Source of the DNA: Sphingobacteriales bacterium TSM_CSS
GTDB taxonomy: Bacteria; Bacteroidota; Bacteroidia; Chitinophagales; UBA2359
Reading direction: 5' to 3'
DNA length: 64,000 nt
Assembly (NCBI GenBank): GCA_002212985.1
Contig: NBMY01000072.1
Location: 1-64,000 of the forward strand
Under the pieces are notes generated by a model, which saw only the letters and a program-made list of their open reading frames with translations, was not told the DNA's origin and made no database searches. Positions 61,735 through 64,000 of the stretch are shown here, in pieces (within the stretch, counting starts at the first letter, position 1; every line of letters begins with the position of its first letter). The translations under genes were made by a program, and so were the position numbers.

Positions 61735-63195
61735 ATGAAAATCATTACCCGCATTTTTTTTCTGTTGTGTTGTTTTTCCATCTTGTTGCAGCCGTTGCAG
61801 GCACAAAAAAAACGGGCTACCGGTCTTCGGTTCGATGATGCCGAATACAATGCCGTTCAGCGTAAAAGCGATTTTAAAGGGCATCTTTTTGCAACCATGC
61901 CTTTTTCGGCAAGTCTTAAACAATACTGTCCCAATATCGGCAATCAGGGCGAAATTGGCTCTTGCGTTGGTTGGGCAAGCACTTATGCAGCTACTACCAT
62001 ACTCAATGCCATTAAATACAACTGGACCGACAAACAAACCATTACCAACCATGCCCTTTCGGCTTTGTTTGTGTATAACCAAATAAAAATAGGCACCTGC
62101 GACGATGGGTCGCGCATACCCGATGCCGCTGATTTCCTTAAACAAAACGGCTCCTGCCTTAACAACAGTTTTACCTCTTCCGATTGCTATGTTTTGCCGC
62201 CCGATAACCTGTTTGCCGAAGCCGGCCAATACAAAATTAAAGATTACGCTATTCTTTTTACCACCGACGAAACCAATCCCAATGAGCGCATCTACAAAAT
62301 TAAGCAAAGCATAGCCGATAAAAAACCGGTTATAATTGGTATGACCGTAAGCGACGATTTTATGAATATACCACAGGGCACCGACACTTGGAACTATAAC
62401 CCCGATAACTTTATTTACGCCGGCGGACATGCCATGTGCATTATTGGTTTTGACGACAGCAGAGGCGCTTTTGAAGTAATGAACAGTTGGGATACCAATT
62501 GGGCCAACAACGGCTTTGTATGGATAAAATACAACGACCTGGCCACTTTAACCAAATATGCTTTTCAGTTTTACCTGTTCGATAAAAATGAAGACAACGA
62601 TATTGCCAACTTAGCCGGCGAGTTTAATTTCCGCTATGTAGTGCCCGGCAATGGCATAGTTTTTGAAAACGCAACAGTTACCCACAAAGGCAACGGTTAC
62701 TACGAAACCGACCGAAAAGACTGGCAACTGGGACAGTTATTTCAGTTAGTGGCAAAAAATAAACGCAACAATGAATATGTTTATGTGTTTAGTGTTGATG
62801 CAGATTACAATGTGAATGTTCATTTTCCCCGAAAACAAGAGTACAGCAAAACCCGGTTTCACGGTTTTAACGAAGCGCCCTTAGTGCCCGAAAACAATGT
62901 GGAAATCATTATTCCGACGCCCGATTCGGGGTTGAGCATTACCACACTGGGCACCGATTACCTGTGTGTGCTGTTCTCTACCCGCGAAATTTCCGATTTT
63001 GGCGCTATGGTGCAGCGCATTCAAAGCGAAATGGAATATGGCAGCAGCATGGAAGAAGCCCTGCAAAACAATATTGGCGAAAAATTAGTGCCATCTTACA
63101 ACATTCAATACCAGTCAGATAAAATGGGTTTTACCTGCAACAGCAATGCAGGCAGCATAGTGCCGTTGGTGCTTCGGGTCGATTCGGGGCAATAA
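61735..63195 (+). CDS. Secreted papain-family (C1) cysteine protease with DUF4384-like domain
   Basis: A 486-residue exported protease. The signal peptide ends with PLQAQ near 24. The C1 catalytic domain (about 55-290) has the oxyanion Gln71 (NQGEIGSC), the nucleophile Cys77 (GSCVGWAS), His232 (YAGGHAMC) and Asn250 (VMNSWDTNW); all four are present, so it should be active. A beta domain after it (about 320-425) shows QLFQLVAKNKRNNEYVYVFS and NVNVHFPRK, a pattern of DUF4384, a domain otherwise often attached to caspase-like proteases. There is no type IX sorting domain, so it is probably periplasmic. The next gene begins 45 bases downstream. Confidence 0.82.
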   Translation: MKIITRIFFLLCCFSILLQPLQAQKKRATGLRFDDAEYNAVQRKSDFKGHLFATMPFSASLKQYCPNIGNQGEIGSCVGWASTYAATTILNAIKYNWTDKQTITNHALSALFVYNQIKIGTCDDGSRIPDAADFLKQNGSCLNNSFTSSDCYVLPPDNLFAEAGQYKIKDYAILFTTDETNPNERIYKIKQSIADKKPVIIGMTVSDDFMNIPQGTDTWNYNPDNFIYAGGHAMCIIGFDDSRGAFEVMNSWDTNWANNGFVWIKYNDLATLTKYAFQFYLFDKNEDNDIANLAGEFNFRYVVPGNGIVFENATVTHKGNGYYETDRKDWQLGQLFQLVAKNKRNNEYVYVFSVDADYNVNVHFPRKQEYSKTRFHGFNEAPLVPENNVEIIIPTPDSGLSITTLGTDYLCVLFSTREISDFGAMVQRIQSEMEYGSSMEEALQNNIGEKLVPSYNIQYQSDKMGFTCNSNAGSIVPLVLRVDSGQ

Positions 63196-63240
63196 TTCCG
63201 GTTACAGCCGGTTTTCGTCAGTTAAAAAAATAGAATTTAA

Positions 63241-64000
63241 ATGAAATGTTTTCCCGGAATAGCTTTTAGCTTGTTCTTTTTGATTTCGCAATTGGTGGTA
63301 GCACAAGGGCAAATAATTGGATGCTCTTACGATGGAAGTGTGGTAAATACAGATAATTTATGCCGGTCTCTTAAATTTGCCTCCAACTCCGATGCCGAGT
63401 CTTCCATTGATGATATGCTTCGGCAAATTGGGTTAAAGCGCAATTTTGCTATAATGGAATGCCCCGGCACCGAAAACTGTATGGCAGTTACCATAGAAGG
63501 CATACGGTTTATAATTTATGACAATGCTTTTTTGAGCAAGTTTAAAACCTACCGCTTTTCTGAAGCCCCGCTGATAGGCGGCAGCAGCAGCACTACTGCC
63601 GATTGGGCGGCAATTAGCATTATGGCACACGAAGTAGGGCATCACCTCAACGGTCATACCCTGCAGGCGGGTGGCAGCAAGCCCGATTTAGAACTGGAAG
63701 CCGATGAGTTTTCGGGTTTTATCTTGTATAAATTGGGCGCCACCTTGGAGCAGGCACAACAAGCCATGCGCAGCCCCCTTATTTCAGACTATGGAACCTT
63801 TACCCACCCGCCCCGGCAGCAGCGTCTCAATGCCATTGCCACCGGCTGGAACAATGCCCGAAACCTGACGGCGCCCCCCGATTTACCCCCCTTGTTTGAC
63901 CAGCCCAACCTGCCAGAAATGGTATATATTGAAGGCGGCAGTTTTAATATGGGCTACAACTCGCTACTGAGTTTAGATGAAGGCCCTGTTCATCCGGTTA
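63241..64000 (+). CDS. Secreted M48-like metallopeptidase fused to an FGE-type sulfatase-modifying domain (partial)
   Basis: A reading frame that starts at 63241 and is still open at the window edge (253 codons visible). It begins with a signal peptide (AFSLFFLISQLVVAQG). The M48-type zinc site follows: HEVGH at 130-134 in ISIMAHEVGHHLNGH, with a later ELEADE segment whose Glu151 is the likely third ligand. From residue 227 a second domain starts with MVYIEGGSFNMGYN, the opening of formylglycine-generating-enzyme-type (SUMF1-like) domains, the same fold found in GldJ/GldK/PorK. It probably shares the transcript of the papain-type protease. What the fused domain does cannot be read here. Confidence 0.78.
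   Translation, partial: MKCFPGIAFSLFFLISQLVVAQGQIIGCSYDGSVVNTDNLCRSLKFASNSDAESSIDDMLRQIGLKRNFAIMECPGTENCMAVTIEGIRFIIYDNAFLSKFKTYRFSEAPLIGGSSSTTADWAAISIMAHEVGHHLNGHTLQAGGSKPDLELEADEFSGFILYKLGATLEQAQQAMRSPLISDYGTFTHPPRQQRLNAIATGWNNARNLTAPPDLPPLFDQPNLPEMVYIEGGSFNMGYNSLLSLDEGPVHPV

Overview
The window reads as a chromosomal segment of a Bacteroidota bacterium, most likely from the Chitinophagales/Sphingobacteriales/Saprospiria side rather than Bacteroidales. This rests on gene content (fused alpha-beta 2-oxoacid dehydrogenase E1, single-chain glycyl-tRNA synthetase, seven-gene V-type ATPase operon with a DUF2764 subunit, Na+-NQR, a YtxJ bacilliredoxin, a GldM-like C-terminal domain, many lipoproteins with a short lipobox) and on repeated matches to the Bacteroidota promoter (TTTG or TTG, about 18-21 nt, TAnnTTTG). 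Nothing in the sequence names the species. The region is densely coding, mostly housekeeping, with accessory patches at the left edge, near 53.4-54.0 kb, at 58.5-58.8 kb and at the right end.

Layout. 1-3 kb: a MgtA-like P-type ATPase cut off after its GDGIND motif by unrelated sequence, and a secreted PHB-depolymerase-type esterase. 3-5 kb: trpS, a deoxynucleoside kinase and tRNA-His. 5-8.5 kb: two tandem Na+/Ca2+ exchanger paralogues and a malic enzyme. 8.6-12.2 kb: YtxJ, prephenate dehydratase, a YfcE-type phosphoesterase and an alginate-export-like porin. 12.4-16.9 kb: a divergent pair, a biotin-dependent carboxylase alpha subunit and penicillin-binding protein 1C. 17.1-24.5 kb: the V-ATPase operon E-DUF2764-A-B-D-I-K. 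24.7-34.4 kb: a formate/nitrite channel, a GNAT acetyltransferase, a giant alpha-2-macroglobulin lipoprotein and a repeat-containing lipoprotein. 35-45 kb: glyQS, a lipoprotein, an UMF1-type MFS protein, dcd/udk (convergent, overlapping at TTAA), a 7TMR-DISM/PAS histidine kinase, a sulfotransferase and a Cys-rich lipoprotein. 45.2-51.3 kb: nqrABCDEF. 51.5-56.1 kb: rsmG, a WD40 protein, a MITE-like element and the fused E1. 56.2-60 kb: small envelope proteins, an unknown protein with an HEXXH motif, a repeat/MITE-like patch and a sorbosone-dehydrogenase-like lipoprotein. 60.1-64 kb: a GldM-C-terminal-domain-like membrane-anchored protein, a papain-family protease with a DUF4384-like tail and a secreted M48-type metallopeptidase fused to a formylglycine-generating-enzyme-type domain that runs off the window.

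How it fits together. Na+-NQR would export sodium from respiration. The V-ATPase K subunit has the residue set that binds Na+ in the Enterococcus hirae rotor, and the two exchangers are from a sodium-using family, so a sodium economy is plausible (inference). Alpha-2-macroglobulin and PBP1C, adjacent in enterobacteria, are both present here but 9.4 kb apart. The most unusual part is the right-hand locus, where a GldM-like periplasmic domain protein sits beside two secreted proteases with uncommon architectures. Many genes have promoter matches that fix their starts, and at least three (trpS, glyQS, sulfotransferase) appear to have leaderless or nearly leaderless mRNAs.
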